Shown piece after piece: positions 34,194 to 43,559 of a DNA stretch of 64,000 nucleotides (position 1 is its first letter; every line of letters starts with the position of its first letter). A model generated the notes under the pieces. That model ran no database searches and had not been told where the DNA came from. It saw nothing but the letters and a program-made list of their open reading frames with translations. This DNA is from Pandoraea sp. (GTDB lineage Bacteria > Pseudomonadota > Gammaproteobacteria > Burkholderiales > Burkholderiaceae): the NCBI RefSeq assembly GCF_004297875.1, contig NZ_SCSK01000008.1, forward strand, positions 62,001 through 126,000. The letters are read 5' to 3'. The translations under genes were made by a program, and so were the position numbers.

Positions 34194-35396
34194 TTACCAG
34201 CTGGTTTCGCGTTCCGGCGTCGCCGTTATGTTGTGGATCGAGATGTCGGCGCCGTTGAATTCCTGCTCTTCGCTCAAGCGCAGGCCCATCGTGGCCTTGA
34301 GCGCGCCATAGACCACCAGGCCGCCGGCAAAGGCGATTGCCACGCCCAGCGCCGTGCCGAGCAACTGCGACATCAGGCTGACCCCGCCGATGCCGCCCAG
34401 CCAGGTTTGGCCGAACAGGCCCGCGGCAATGCCGCCCCATACGCCACATAGGCCGTGCAGGGGCCACACGCCGAGTACGTCGTCGATCTTCCAGCGGTTT
34501 TGGGTGAGCGTGAACAGCCACAGGAACAGGGCGCCGGCGATGGCGCCGACGACCAGCGCACCGAACGGGTGCATCAGATCGGAGCCGGCGCACACGGCGA
34601 CCAGGCCGGCCAGCGGCCCATTGTGAATGAAGCCCGGATCGTCCTTGCCGAGCAGCATGGCGGCGAGCGTGCCGCCGACCATCGCCATTAGCGAATTGAC
34701 GGCCACCAGGCCCGAGATGCCGCCTACCCGCTGCGCGCTCATCACGTTGAAGCCAAACCAGCCGACGATCAGAATCCACGCGCCCAGTGCCAGGAACGGG
34801 ATCGACGACGGCGGATGCGCCGACACGTGGCCATCGCGGTGATAGCGGCCGCGCCGTGCGCCAAGCATCAGCACGGCTGCCAAGCCGATCCAGCCGCCCA
34901 CGGCATGGACTACGACGGAGCCGGCGAAGTCGTGAAACGGCGCGCCGAACATCTTCGTGAACCAGGCCTGCACGCCAAAGTGGCCGTTCCAGGCGATACC
35001 CTCGAAAAATGGATAGACGACGCCGACCAGAAAGAAGGTCGCGACCGACTGCGGATGAAATTTGGCGCGTTCGGCGATGCCGCCCGAGACGATGGCGGGA
35101 ATTGCCGCAGCGAACGTCAGCAGGAAGAAGAAGCGTACCAGTTCGTAGCCATGGTGCGCCGAGAGTGCGCCAGCGCCGGCCCAGAAGTTCACGCCGTAGG
35201 CCAGCGGGTAGCCGATGAACGCATAGGCCACGGTTGATACGGCAAAGTCGGTGAGGATCTTGACCAGCGCGTTGACCTGGTTTTTCTTGCGGACCGTGCC
35301 GAGCTCCAGAAAGGCAAAGCCGGCGTGCATGGCGAGCACCATGGTGGCGCCCAGTAAAAGGAAAAGAACGTCGTATGCGGGGCTATAGGAGGGCAT
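34194..35396 (-). CDS. amtB: Ammonium transporter (Amt/MEP/Rh family)
   Basis: A 400-residue channel with about 11 membrane helices and no signal peptide. FAFLELGTVRKKNQVN is the TM1-2 signature, FHDFAGSVVVHAVGGWIGL contains the conserved Asp and the first pore His, and PLHGLCGVWGGIAAGLFGQ the second pore His. The short, cytoplasm-directed C tail (EEQEFNGADISIHN) resembles regulated Amt proteins that bind PII. No glnK gene is adjacent in this window. The ATG at 35396 was chosen because TM1 begins a few residues later. Confidence 0.93.
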   Translation of the reverse strand: MPSYSPAYDVLFLLLGATMVLAMHAGFAFLELGTVRKKNQVNALVKILTDFAVSTVAYAFIGYPLAYGVNFWAGAGALSAHHGYELVRFFFLLTFAAAIPAIVSGGIAERAKFHPQSVATFFLVGVVYPFFEGIAWNGHFGVQAWFTKMFGAPFHDFAGSVVVHAVGGWIGLAAVLMLGARRGRYHRDGHVSAHPPSSIPFLALGAWILIVGWFGFNVMSAQRVGGISGLVAVNSLMAMVGGTLAAMLLGKDDPGFIHNGPLAGLVAVCAGSDLMHPFGALVVGAIAGALFLWLFTLTQNRWKIDDVLGVWPLHGLCGVWGGIAAGLFGQTWLGGIGGVSLMSQLLGTALGVAIAFAGGLVVYGALKATMGLRLSEEQEFNGADISIHNITATPERETSW

Positions 35397-35772
35397 GTAT
35401 GCTCGCTTTTGGTGCAAATTGAAGTGAATTAAATTGTAAGCAAAAAGAGTGCCTGTTTTTTAAGTAATTGATTTTATTAAATTCAATTTTTTGCAAATCG
35501 TTGATGCGCTGCTATTTGGTGAATTCTGTGCGCTATTTTGGCGCATCCGGGCAGTGCGCTCCCACCCGCGTTGTCCTACCGGGTGCATGCACGGGTTCGG
35601 TGCGTCGACGCGCGGTTTGCGCAAGCGTTAGATCTGCTTACATGCCTTACAAAACTGCGCTATCTCCGGGGGCAGATGCTTGGTTATAACGAGGGTAACG
35701 GCCGATGTGGCGCAAGCGGATTGCCGCCCTGTGTATCACGTCGGCTCACCTAATTTTTCCTCGGGAGCCGTC
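35397..35772. other. AT-rich intergenic stretch upstream of the ammonium channel
   Basis: This divergent gap of 376 bases is clearly AT-richer near 35400-35520 and should contain the amtB promoter and the start of the small lipoprotein transcript. No clear sigma-54 -24/-12 pair or other operator could be supported by eye. Short open frames here show no ribosome site or recognisable content. Confidence 0.5.
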
Positions 35773-35898
35773 ATGAGATATCTGATTGCCGCAGCTTTGC
35801 TGCTGACGCTGGGGGGCTGCGTGGTGGTGCCCGCCGGTTCTTATTACTATCCCTACGGCGGTGGCTATCATCATTACCATGATCATGATGACGATTGA
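35773..35898 (+). CDS. Small Tyr/His-rich lipoprotein
   Basis: A 41-residue predicted lipoprotein. After a short hydrophobic signal the lipobox LGGC places the acylated Cys at residue 16, leaving a mature peptide of about 26 residues rich in Tyr, Gly, His and Asp (YYYPYGGGYHHYHDHDDD). GGGAG lies eight bases upstream of the ATG. The His/Asp tail could bind metal, which is interesting beside an NRAMP-type transporter gene, but that is only inference. A perfect 14-bp hairpin follows the stop. Confidence 0.7.
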   Translation: MRYLIAAALLLTLGGCVVVPAGSYYYPYGGGYHHYHDHDDD

Positions 35899-35921
35899 TA
35901 ATCCCGCCTGACCCGGACGGG

Positions 35922-35952
35922 AGGCCGAACCGCGCAAAGCGCGGTTCGGCCT
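35922..35952. terminator. Perfect 14-bp hairpin, likely bidirectional terminator
   Basis: AGGCCGAACCGCGC (35922-35935) and GCGCGGTTCGGCCT (35939-35952) form a perfect stem with an AAA loop. It lies between the lipoprotein stop and the convergent NRAMP stop. There is no U-tract on either side, but the location fits a shared transcript end. Confidence 0.7.
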
Positions 35953-35971
35953 GAAACCGCCAGGGGCGGTG

Positions 35972-37633
35972 CTATCTGAGCAACGTAAGCTCGATCACCT
36001 TGACGATGACCAGCCCGACGGCGATCACCAGGTACCCGCGCAGCACGCCCATCCATAGGCGGTTGGCCAGCGATAGCCTGGGCGCCGGCAACTGGTCCAG
36101 GGGGGGCATGCGCCAGCCCGCGCGCAGCGTTTCGATGTCCGGTGTCGGCGCACTGGCTTCCTCGCTGGGTGTCTCGGCCTCGTGGCGCAGTTTGCGCAGC
36201 GCCATGGTCGCCGAGTACCCGGCCACGGCCAGCGCAGTGCCGCCGACCAGAATGCCGATGATCGCTTCGCCCGAGATGTTCGGAAACAGCACCGAGGCGG
36301 TCAGAATGATCGACAACATCACCAATACCCAGACGACCGCGCCTGTGAACAGGTTGAGCCCCCGGGAGTTGACCCACGGCCCGAGCACTGCCTTGTCATT
36401 GCAAAGCAGCAGCAGGAATACCGTGGCGCTGGGCAGCAGCACGCCGGCCAGGGTTTGCACCGCTTCGGTCAACAGCCCTAGCGGCGAGCCCGGAATCAGC
36501 ACGATCACCGCAGCCAGCGCGACGATGGCGAAATAGATCAGATAAAAACCCTTGGCATCGCCCACGCCACGGTGCAGCGAATGGCGGATCGAGAAAACGT
36601 CACCGATCGCATAAGCCGTCGACAGCGACACGGCCGCCGCGCCAATGATGCAGGCATCGATCAGGGCGATCGCGAACATGATCGCGGGTGCCCGGCCGAC
36701 ATATTTGTCGAGCCCGCTCAGGATGCCTCCCGCGTCGGTGAATTGCCCGAATTCCGGCCGACCGTGGAACAGTTCGGCGGCGAACGACATCATCGCGATG
36801 CTGCCGATCATTACCAGGCCGATGCCGATCCACAGGTCGGCCTTTTCGTATTTGATGAAGCGCGGCGTGATGCGTTTGTCGACGATGTAGCTTTGCTGGA
36901 AGAACAGTTGCCAGGGCGCGACGGTGGTACCGACGATGCCGATCACCAGCAGCATGACGTCGCTGAGCCTGGCGCTCACAGGCCAACTCGGCACCACGAA
37001 GTCCCGTGCGATTTGTCCGACCGGCGGATGCACGGCGACCAGCACCGGGATCAGCAGCAGGCTGGCAAATACCAGCACCATCGCAAAGCGCTCGAAACGC
37101 CTGAAACTCCCCGTACTGACGGCTGCCATCGTCAACACCGCGGCGATACTCACGCCCCATAACTTCGGAACGCCAAGAAAGCCGACGGCAAAGGTGATGC
37201 CGATGAACTCGGTGACAATCGTCAATGCGTTGAGGATAAACAGGTCGATGACGCTGAAGGCGCCCCAGAACTTGCCGAAGCGCTCGAAAATCAGGCGGGC
37301 GTGACCGACGCCGGTGACCGCGCCCAGGCGCAGGACCATCTCCTGGTTGACGTACAGCACGGGAATCAGCAGCGCCAGCGTCCAAAGCAGCGTCGTGCCG
37401 TAGTTCTGGCCTGCTTGCGTGTAGGTGGCGAACGCACCGGCGTCGTTGTCGCCCACCATGACGATCAGCCCAGGGCCGAGAATCGCCAGCAGAGTGCGAA
37501 ATCGCGCCAGCCAATCGCGGCGCGGCGCGGTGTCGTGATGAGCGATGGTGCCGAAGGCCCCTTTGATATCGCCCAGGTGGGCTTCGTCGAGTACCGCGCT
37601 GCGTGGCGGTAGAACGTTGGCGGGTGGTGTCAT
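35972..37633 (-). CDS. NRAMP-related divalent metal transporter, atypical
   Basis: A 553-residue membrane protein with the NRAMP (SLC11) fold, about 11 helices, and a soluble stretch at residues 1-45. The TM1 motif, normally DPGN, reads DAGA (residues 64-67, in VGDNDAGAFA). The TM6 motif, normally MPHN, reads APWQ (in TTVAPWQLFF). Loss of the transition-metal-binding Met is a known trait of NRAMP-related Mg2+ transporters, so Mg2+ or another hard ion is more likely than Mn2+/Fe2+ (inference). It is transcribed alone; the 490 bases upstream contain no gene. Confidence 0.85.
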   Translation of the reverse strand: MTPPANVLPPRSAVLDEAHLGDIKGAFGTIAHHDTAPRRDWLARFRTLLAILGPGLIVMVGDNDAGAFATYTQAGQNYGTTLLWTLALLIPVLYVNQEMVLRLGAVTGVGHARLIFERFGKFWGAFSVIDLFILNALTIVTEFIGITFAVGFLGVPKLWGVSIAAVLTMAAVSTGSFRRFERFAMVLVFASLLLIPVLVAVHPPVGQIARDFVVPSWPVSARLSDVMLLVIGIVGTTVAPWQLFFQQSYIVDKRITPRFIKYEKADLWIGIGLVMIGSIAMMSFAAELFHGRPEFGQFTDAGGILSGLDKYVGRAPAIMFAIALIDACIIGAAAVSLSTAYAIGDVFSIRHSLHRGVGDAKGFYLIYFAIVALAAVIVLIPGSPLGLLTEAVQTLAGVLLPSATVFLLLLCNDKAVLGPWVNSRGLNLFTGAVVWVLVMLSIILTASVLFPNISGEAIIGILVGGTALAVAGYSATMALRKLRHEAETPSEEASAPTPDIETLRAGWRMPPLDQLPAPRLSLANRLWMGVLRGYLVIAVGLVIVKVIELTLLR

Positions 37634-38123
37634 GGTGTTTCTCCGTGGTCGGGCAAGGGTAGATTCCAATCCAACAGGCATGGGTATGCAAACGTGGCCC
37701 GCTCATGCGCGCGAGGACTGGGCCGTCGCGGCGCTTGCGCGATCCGAACGCAGGCGCGGCGGTGCAGGGTATACGGCGATACCCGGCGCCGCTGCGCGTC
37801 AAAATAGGTGCACGGGAGATACTGCGGAACTGCTGCGCGCACCGCCTGCCTGGTGGCAAGACGGTGGCTAGGGGAAGCTAGCGGGGTGTCTCGCCAGTCA
37901 GGCAGTCAAACCGATCGAAGATCGACAACTGCTACTGTCCAAGGTGTTTGTCCCTATCGTGAAAACGAGCGAATTTTATGCGGCGCCCGTGTTTTTAGTC
38001 AATCACATTGATGCAATCCTGGCAACCTTTTTATAGGCTGTTGCGTTGCCGCATCACGCTGCCGGTTCGGCCGGGGGGGCTTACCGATCAGCGTAATGCG
38101 TTGAAACGCCGCGCGAGCGGCCC
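37634..38123. other. Intergenic stretch without a supported gene
   Basis: About 490 bases upstream of the NRAMP-like gene and downstream of the His-rich secreted protein gene. The first part should hold the transporter promoter. Open frames on the plus strand overlap the transporter start and have no ribosome site or family features. An AT-rich patch near 37970-38035 was noted but no riboswitch or operator could be assigned. Confidence 0.5.
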
Positions 38124-38426
38124 TTAATGCCGGTCATGCCCGCGGCCATGCCAACCGCGATCGTGATGCCAGCGATCGTGATCTCGCCAATCCCGATCGT
38201 GCCAGTCGCGATCGTGCCAGTCGCGATCGCCATACCAGCCGGAGGTCACCACCACGGGCGGCGGGGCGTACACAGGCGCCGGACGATAGTAGACCGGGGG
38301 AGGCGGCGCCACGTATACCGGCAGCGGAACGCCGATGGAAATGCCAATGTCGGTGTGGGCCATCGCGGCACCGGATGCGGCCAATGCGATCAGGCCCGAA
38401 GCAATCAATATCAGTGGTCGTTTCAT
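38124..38426 (-). CDS. Exported His/Trp/Asp-rich repeat protein
   Basis: A 100-residue protein with a Sec signal peptide (cleavage after AAMAH, near residue 24), a Pro/Tyr-rich middle (VYVAPPPPVYYRPAPVYAPP) and a C-terminal tail made of DRDWH-type repeats ending in HGRGHDRH. Similar small periplasmic proteins occur widely in Burkholderiaceae and have no assigned function. The His/Asp tail may bind metal ions. The ATG at 38426 has a GGAAAA-type upstream region. It is a single gene. Confidence 0.8.
   Translation of the reverse strand: MKRPLILIASGLIALAASGAAMAHTDIGISIGVPLPVYVAPPPPVYYRPAPVYAPPPVVVTSGWYGDRDWHDRDWHDRDWRDHDRWHHDRGWHGRGHDRH
38195..38224. repeat. Tandem 15-bp repeat inside the His/Trp-rich gene
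   Basis: GATCGTGCCAGTCGC occurs twice back to back (38195-38209 and 38210-38224) with degenerate copies on both sides. It encodes the DRDWH repeats and could change copy number by replication slippage. Confidence 0.75.
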
Positions 38427-38661
38427 GTTTTTTCCTTGTGGCGGCAACGCCGAGGCGGCGCTGTCATATGGTTCCATTGTACGAACGGACCCCGCGCAGA
38501 GGTGAAACCGGGGCTCTAAAGATGTAACAATCGGTTAAGCGGCAACATCAGGATCACGCTGGCGCGGCCATGCCATTGGGCGGTGACCGCGCTCAGCCAT
38601 GTGAGTCGCATCGGTCGAATACCGCAACAACCGTTCAGCCGGCGCGGCGGATGGCGCAGGG

Positions 38662-38940
38662 TTATGGGCGTGGGTCGTGGCCCCGGTACGCATGTTCGCG
38701 CGGAATATGCCGATGATGATGCGGCGTGGGGTGCGCGGCGGGCACACCGCGGTGTCGGTGAGGCCCATGACGCAATGCGCCGCTGGGTGCCGCGACAGGC
38801 TGCGGGCGCGGCGGCAGGCGCAGGCCGGCATGCGGACTGGCCTGCAGCAGCGATCTCAGGGCGCCGCGCCACGGCAGGCTCAGCAAAGTGGTGGCAACCA
38901 GCAGGCAAAGCGTGAGGTCGAAAACAGCGATCTGCGACAT
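38662..38940 (-). CDS. Hypothetical small membrane protein
   Basis: An open frame of 92 residues starting at an ATG with a good GGAGG site six bases upstream. The first 25 residues form one likely membrane helix (FDLTLCLLVATTLLSLPW), followed by a basic Pro/His-rich tail. No family is recognised. The strong ribosome site and single helix favour a real gene, while the low-complexity tail is weak evidence. The region 38427-38661 beyond it holds no other supported gene. Confidence 0.45.
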   Translation of the reverse strand: MSQIAVFDLTLCLLVATTLLSLPWRGALRSLLQASPHAGLRLPPRPQPVAAPSGALRHGPHRHRGVPAAHPTPHHHRHIPREHAYRGHDPRP

Positions 38941-39023
38941 TGCATCCTCCGTCCCGAGACAGGCCGACCGATGACCAAGGGCGATTTCACTATAGGCGAT
39001 GAATGCGCTGGCGAGCCACCGAA

Positions 39024-39653
39024 TTACGGGTTTGCCGCGTCTTCCTTGTCGACAGCCAGGCCGGTCCAGGCGGGCGCTTGCGGCGGCGCCAGCTGGAACA
39101 TGTCGAGCACGCGGGCAACCGTATGGTCGATCATGTCGTCGAGCGTGGCAGGTCGGTGATAGAAGGCCGGCAAGGGCGGGAAAACGATGCCGCCCATTTC
39201 GGTGACGGCGGTCATGTTGCGCAAATGGGCCAGATTGAATGGCGTCTCGCGTACCATCAGCACCAGGCGGCGACGCTCCTTGAGCGTTACGTCGGCCGCG
39301 CGGGCGATCAGATTGTCGGACAGGCCATGGGCGATGCTGGCCAGGGTTTTCATCGAGCACGGTGCGACCACCATGCCTTGCGTGGCGAACGAGCCGCTGG
39401 CGATGGTGGCGCCAACCTCGCGCACGCTGTGGGTGACGTCGGCCAGAGCCTGCACTTCGGCCTTGCCCAGCCCCAGTTCCTGATGCAGGGTTTGCCACCC
39501 GGCGCTCGACACCATCAAATGACTCTGCACGTCGGTGTGGCGGCGCAATTGCTGCAGCAGGCGCACGCCATACACGGCGCCGGTCGCGCCGGTGATGGCG
39601 ACGATCAGCCGGCGCGGCGTTGCAGCACTCGAGGCGTCGTTGGCGATCGTCAC
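39024..39653 (-). CDS. ubiX: Flavin prenyltransferase UbiX
   Basis: About 209 residues of the UbiX/Pad family. RLIVAITGATGAVYGVRLLQQL is the FMN-binding start, APCSMKTLASIAHGLSDNLI and RLVLMVRETPFNLAHLRNM are signature segments. It attaches dimethylallyl to FMN to make the prenylated cofactor used by UbiD-type decarboxylases in ubiquinone synthesis. The start is probably the GTG at 39653, eight bases after the grxD stop, since no ATG lies close to the family N terminus. It is co-oriented with grxD, prmC, prfA and hemA. Confidence 0.93.
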   Translation of the reverse strand: MTIANDASSAATPRRLIVAITGATGAVYGVRLLQQLRRHTDVQSHLMVSSAGWQTLHQELGLGKAEVQALADVTHSVREVGATIASGSFATQGMVVAPCSMKTLASIAHGLSDNLIARAADVTLKERRRLVLMVRETPFNLAHLRNMTAVTEMGGIVFPPLPAFYHRPATLDDMIDHTVARVLDMFQLAPPQAPAWTGLAVDKEDAANP

Positions 39654-39661
39654 GAAGCGGT

Positions 39662-39976
39662 TCAGGCGGCGGCGCCGAGCACTTGCTGCAGTTCGCCGCT
39701 TTGGTACATCTCCATCATGATGTCCGAGCCGCCGATGAATTCGCCGTTCACGTAGAGTTGCGGAATGGTCGGCCAGTTGGCGAATTCCTTGATGCCGTGA
39801 CGGATTTCTTCGTCCTGCAGCACGTCGACCGTGAGAAAGTCGGTCACGTTGCATGCCTTGAGGATTTGAATCGCGCGCCCGGAAAACCCGCACATCGGAA
39901 ACTGGGCGTTGCCCTTCATGAAGAGCACCACCGGGTTGCCCGAGACGATTTGCTGGATGCGTTCCTGAGTATTCAT
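39662..39976 (-). CDS. grxD: Monothiol glutaredoxin Grx4 family
   Basis: A 104-residue monothiol glutaredoxin. The active site is CGFS in FPMCGFSGRAIQIL, and the glutathione-binding segment WPTIPQLYVNGEFIGGSDIM is intact. These proteins carry or coordinate [2Fe-2S] clusters with glutathione and act in iron-sulfur cluster trafficking. It lies between prmC and ubiX in the same orientation, a common order in Burkholderia. Confidence 0.96.
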   Translation of the reverse strand: MNTQERIQQIVSGNPVVLFMKGNAQFPMCGFSGRAIQILKACNVTDFLTVDVLQDEEIRHGIKEFANWPTIPQLYVNGEFIGGSDIMMEMYQSGELQQVLGAAA

Positions 39977-40009
39977 GATGTCAGCCTGTGAAGAAATTTA
40001 ATGGTCATT

Positions 40010-40879
40010 CTAGCGAATTTCGGTCTTGCGCGCCGGCGCCAGCCGAGCGCCGCTGACCCGTTCGATCCCTGCCAGATCACGGGCCGAGAAGACGTCGTCG
40101 AAACCAGCCTGGCGCAACAGGTCGCGCATCGCCTCGGCCTGATCATAGCCATGCTCGCACAACAGCCAGCCGGCCTCGGTCAAATGGCCGGGCGCACCGT
40201 TGACGATGGTGCGCAGCGCGCTCAGGCCGTCGTGGCCGTCGGTCAGCGCGTGCACCGGTTCGTGGCGCAGATCTCCGGCACTCAGATGCGGGTCGCCGGC
40301 GCGGATGTATGGCGGATTGGCCACGATCACGTCGAAGGCCGGCTGGCCTGTCAGTGCGCCGTACCAGTCGCTCTCGAGCAGCGTGAGCGCCAGACCGAGC
40401 CGCTGCGCATTGGCTCGGGCCACCGCCAGCGCTGCGCTGGAGCGGTCGAGCGCGGTTACCCGCGCGCTCGGGCAGGCATGGGCGATTGCCAGCGCGATCG
40501 CGCCGCTGCCGGTGCCCAGATCGAGCACGCGCGGGGTATCGGTGCGGATCTCGCGACAGCGCTCCAGCGCGAGTTCGACCAGCAATTCGGTCTCGGGCCG
40601 CGGAATCAGCACATCGGGCGTGACGTTCAGGCGCAAGCCATAGAATTCGCGTTGCCCGGTCAGATAGGCGATTGGCTCGCCGCCCAGGCGGCGCGCTTCG
40701 AGTTGCCGGAAGGCCGCTGCGGCGGCTGCCGGCAAGGCGTCGCGATCGCGTGTGATCAACTGCGAGCGGGTCCAGCCGAGCACGTGGCCAAGCAGAATGC
40801 GCGCCTCCAGCGGCGGCAGCGCCGAACCCTGCAGCAGCGCCGTCACGGTGGCCTCTGGCGGGCCGGCGCGACCGTTCAC
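40010..40879 (-). CDS. prmC: Release factor glutamine N5-methyltransferase PrmC
   Basis: A 289-residue SAM-dependent methyltransferase. [16 protein letters not shown] is the SAM-binding motif I and VANPPYI the catalytic NPPY that holds the Gln side chain. It methylates the GGQ glutamine of RF1 and RF2, which improves termination. The start overlaps the prfA stop by four bases, so enzyme and substrate are coupled in translation. Confidence 0.97.
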   Translation of the reverse strand: MNGRAGPPEATVTALLQGSALPPLEARILLGHVLGWTRSQLITRDRDALPAAAAAAFRQLEARRLGGEPIAYLTGQREFYGLRLNVTPDVLIPRPETELLVELALERCREIRTDTPRVLDLGTGSGAIALAIAHACPSARVTALDRSSAALAVARANAQRLGLALTLLESDWYGALTGQPAFDVIVANPPYIRAGDPHLSAGDLRHEPVHALTDGHDGLSALRTIVNGAPGHLTEAGWLLCEHGYDQAEAMRDLLRQAGFDDVFSARDLAGIERVSGARLAPARKTEIR

Positions 40880-41961
40880 GCGTCGGACTCGCCCAGCGAG
40901 GCGAGCAGCTCGGCCTGGTGTTCGGTGATCAGTGCATTGATCAATTCGTCCAGATCGCCGTCCATGATCGCATCGAGCTTGTAGAGCGTCAGATTGATGC
41001 GATGGTCCGTCATGCGGCCTTGCGGAAAGTTGTAGGTGCGAATGCGCTCGGAGCGATCGCCCGAGCCGATCAGGCTCTTGCGCGTGGCCGCTTCCTTGGC
41101 CTGCTGCGCGCGTACCTGGGCGTCTTTGATGCGCGCTGCCAGGACTTTCAGCGCCTGGTCCTTGTTGCGGTGCTGCGAACGATCATCCTGGCATTCGACC
41201 ACGATGCCGGTCGGCAAGTGGGTAATGCGCACCGCGGAATCGGTCTTGTTGATGTGCTGGCCGCCGGCCCCGGAGGCGCGGAAGGTGTCGATGCGAATGT
41301 CCGCAGGATTGATCTGCACGTCGCTGACGTCATCGGCTTCGGGCATGACCGCGACAGTGCACGCCGACGTATGGATACGGCCCTGGGTTTCGGTTGCCGG
41401 CACGCGCTGCACGCGATGGCCGCCCGATTCGAATTTCAGGCGCGAGTAGGCGCCTTGGCCGACCAGCCGCACGATGACTTCCTTGTAGCCGCCCAGATCG
41501 GACGGACTGGCCGAGACGATTTCGATCTGCCAGCGCTGGCGTTCGGCATAGCGCGAGTACATGCGAAGCAGGTCGCCGGCGAACAGTGCGCTCTCGTCGC
41601 CGCCGGTGCCGGCACGGATTTCGAGGAAGATATTGCGGTCGTCGTTCGGATCGCGCGGCAGCAGCATGCGTTGAAGCTCCGCTTCGAGTTCCACCATGCG
41701 CTTGCGCGCGGTCTCGATTTCTTCTTCGGCGAAGGCCCGCATCTCAGGGTCCGTGGCGAGATCCTGCGCGGCCAGCACATCGTCGCTTGCCTGGCGGTAA
41801 AGGCCGTACTGCTCGACCACCGGCGACAATTCGGCGTGCTCGCGGGTCAGCTTGCGATAGTTGTCCAGATTGGCGGTGATGTCGCTTTGGCTCAATAGCG
41901 CATTGAGCTCGGTCAGTCGTGAGCTCAACTGATCGAGCTTGGCTTGCATGCTCGCTTTCAT
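40876..41961 (-). CDS. prfA: Peptide chain release factor 1
   Basis: A 361-residue class I release factor that reads UAA and UAG. The codon-recognition PxT motif is PAT at 188-190, and the peptidyl-tRNA hydrolysis motif GGQ is at 233-235 in [11 protein letters not shown]. The length matches the family. The start abuts the hemA stop at 41962, and prmC overlaps its own stop, giving a tight hemA-prfA-prmC operon as in many Gram-negative bacteria. Confidence 0.97.
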   Translation of the reverse strand: MKASMQAKLDQLSSRLTELNALLSQSDITANLDNYRKLTREHAELSPVVEQYGLYRQASDDVLAAQDLATDPEMRAFAEEEIETARKRMVELEAELQRMLLPRDPNDDRNIFLEIRAGTGGDESALFAGDLLRMYSRYAERQRWQIEIVSASPSDLGGYKEVIVRLVGQGAYSRLKFESGGHRVQRVPATETQGRIHTSACTVAVMPEADDVSDVQINPADIRIDTFRASGAGGQHINKTDSAVRITHLPTGIVVECQDDRSQHRNKDQALKVLAARIKDAQVRAQQAKEAATRKSLIGSGDRSERIRTYNFPQGRMTDHRINLTLYKLDAIMDGDLDELINALITEHQAELLASLGESDA

Positions 41962-43251
41962 TTATTTGTCGGCAGTTCCCGAGTGATGGAAAAGATCGGG
42001 AATGAGTTGAACGATGCGCTCGCGTTCCTCGCCGCGCGCATAGTTGAGCGCATGGGTCGGGCCATGCAGGAATTTCTTGGTGAGCGCCTGGGACAGCGCC
42101 TCGAGTACGGCGGCGGGATCCTCGCCGCGTGCCAGCATGCGCTGGGCCCGTTCCAGTTCGGCTTGCCGCAGCCGCTCGGCCTGGCCATGCAGGTCGCGGA
42201 TGATTGGCACCACGCTGCGCGCGTCGAGCCATTGCATGAAATGCTGCACGCGGGTTTCGATGATCGCTTCGGCCTGTGCCACCGCGGCCTGACGCAGCGC
42301 ATTGCCTTCTCGCACGATGTTGCCCAGATCGTCGACGGTATAGAGGAATACGTCGTCCAGGCGGCTGACCTCGGCCTCGATGTCGCGCGGCACGGCCAAG
42401 TCGACCATGAACATCGGGCTGTGCTTGCGCGCCTTGATGGCGCGCTCGACCGCGCCGAGCCCGATGATCGGCAGGGTGCTGGCGGTGCATGACACGACGA
42501 TATCGAATTCATGCAGGCGCGCGGGTAGTTCAGACAGTTTGATCGCGGTGCCGCCAAAGCGCTCGGCCAGCCGCTCGCCGCGCTCGGCCGTGCGGTTGGC
42601 GATGAACAGGGCCTTCGGATGCTGCGCGGCGAAATGCGTGGCGCACAGCTCGATCATCTCGCCCGCGCCGATGAACAGAATGCGCTGCGTGCTGATGCTC
42701 TCGAAAATGCGCTGCGCGAGCCGGACTGCGGCGGCGGCCATCGACACCGAATGCACACCGATCTCGGTTTGCCCGCGCACCTCCTTGGCGACCGCGAAGG
42801 TGCGCTGGAACAGCTGGTTCAGGTAGGTGCCAAGCGCGCCCGCCTCGGCGGCGCTGCGCACGGCATCTTTCAACTGGCCGAGTATTTGGGTCTCGCCAAG
42901 CACCATCGAGTCAAGGCCGCTGGCCACGCGAAACGCGTGCCGCACGGCATCGGATTGCGGCAAGGCGTAAATATGGGGTGCCAGCTCGCTGGCCGGAATG
43001 TTGTGAAAACGCGCCAGCCACTCGATGGTGCTCTCGCGCGCGGCGGCGTTGTTGGTCGCGCAGTAGATTTCTGTGCGGTTGCAGGTCGACAGAATCGCCG
43101 CTTCCGGCGTCATGGCCGTGTTGCCGTTGGTGCGCCACAGCGATTTGAGGGTTTCCAGCGCCGGCTGCAACTGCTCGAGCGAAAACGCCACCCGCTCGCG
43201 CAGTGCGACCGGGGCGGTGTGATGGTTGATGCCGAGTGTAAGCAGTTGCAT
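41962..43251 (-). CDS. hemA: Glutamyl-tRNA reductase
   Basis: A 429-residue NADPH-dependent enzyme that reduces glutamyl-tRNA(Glu) to glutamate-1-semialdehyde, the first committed step of C5 tetrapyrrole synthesis. [18 protein letters not shown] starts the protein, the catalytic Cys is in [11 protein letters not shown], and [16 protein letters not shown] is the Rossmann loop. The ATG at 43251 gives the usual N terminus MQLLTLG. It is first in the hemA-prfA-prmC group. Confidence 0.97.
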   Translation of the reverse strand: MQLLTLGINHHTAPVALRERVAFSLEQLQPALETLKSLWRTNGNTAMTPEAAILSTCNRTEIYCATNNAAARESTIEWLARFHNIPASELAPHIYALPQSDAVRHAFRVASGLDSMVLGETQILGQLKDAVRSAAEAGALGTYLNQLFQRTFAVAKEVRGQTEIGVHSVSMAAAAVRLAQRIFESISTQRILFIGAGEMIELCATHFAAQHPKALFIANRTAERGERLAERFGGTAIKLSELPARLHEFDIVVSCTASTLPIIGLGAVERAIKARKHSPMFMVDLAVPRDIEAEVSRLDDVFLYTVDDLGNIVREGNALRQAAVAQAEAIIETRVQHFMQWLDARSVVPIIRDLHGQAERLRQAELERAQRMLARGEDPAAVLEALSQALTKKFLHGPTHALNYARGEERERIVQLIPDLFHHSGTADK

Positions 43252-43559
43252 GTTCGATGAGCGGGGGCAACCGCTCATTATATCGCGTTGCTGGTCTTCC
43301 TGGCGGCGCGTGCGGGGCAAGGATTTTCCTCGTTAACAGCGAAAATTCTGTGGTTTGAATCCGCTTCTGACACGATTTTGCGACTTTTTTGACGATTTTG
43401 CACAGGGTCGCATTGGTCGCCTCGCCGACGTCTGGCCGTGCAACGTTCTGTAACGATTTTCCGGCATCCGGCCCGGCAAAGCTGGCTATACTCGCGGCGA
43501 GAGTGGCGGCGGCTGCAAGCCGGCGCCGCGCCGGGCAACTCAGCCGCACAGGAGGCATC
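43252..43559. other. Divergent promoter region between hemA and the GlsB-type genes
   Basis: About 308 bases without a supported gene. It must contain the hemA promoter (minus strand) and the promoter for the GlsB-type pair (plus strand). The T-rich area at 43360-43400 is the most promoter-like part. No operator was recognised. Confidence 0.5.

Noticed and set aside
35397-35772. Sigma-54 promoter for the ammonium channel gene
   Set aside because: No GG-N10-GC pair with proper -24/-12 context could be found by eye in the right orientation.
37634-38123. Metal-sensing riboswitch upstream of the NRAMP-like gene
   Set aside because: No conserved core of the yybP-ykoY, M-box or NiCo classes was recognised; only weak hairpins are present.
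38195-38224. CRISPR-like repeat
   Set aside because: Only two exact head-to-tail 15-bp copies inside a coding frame, with no spacers.
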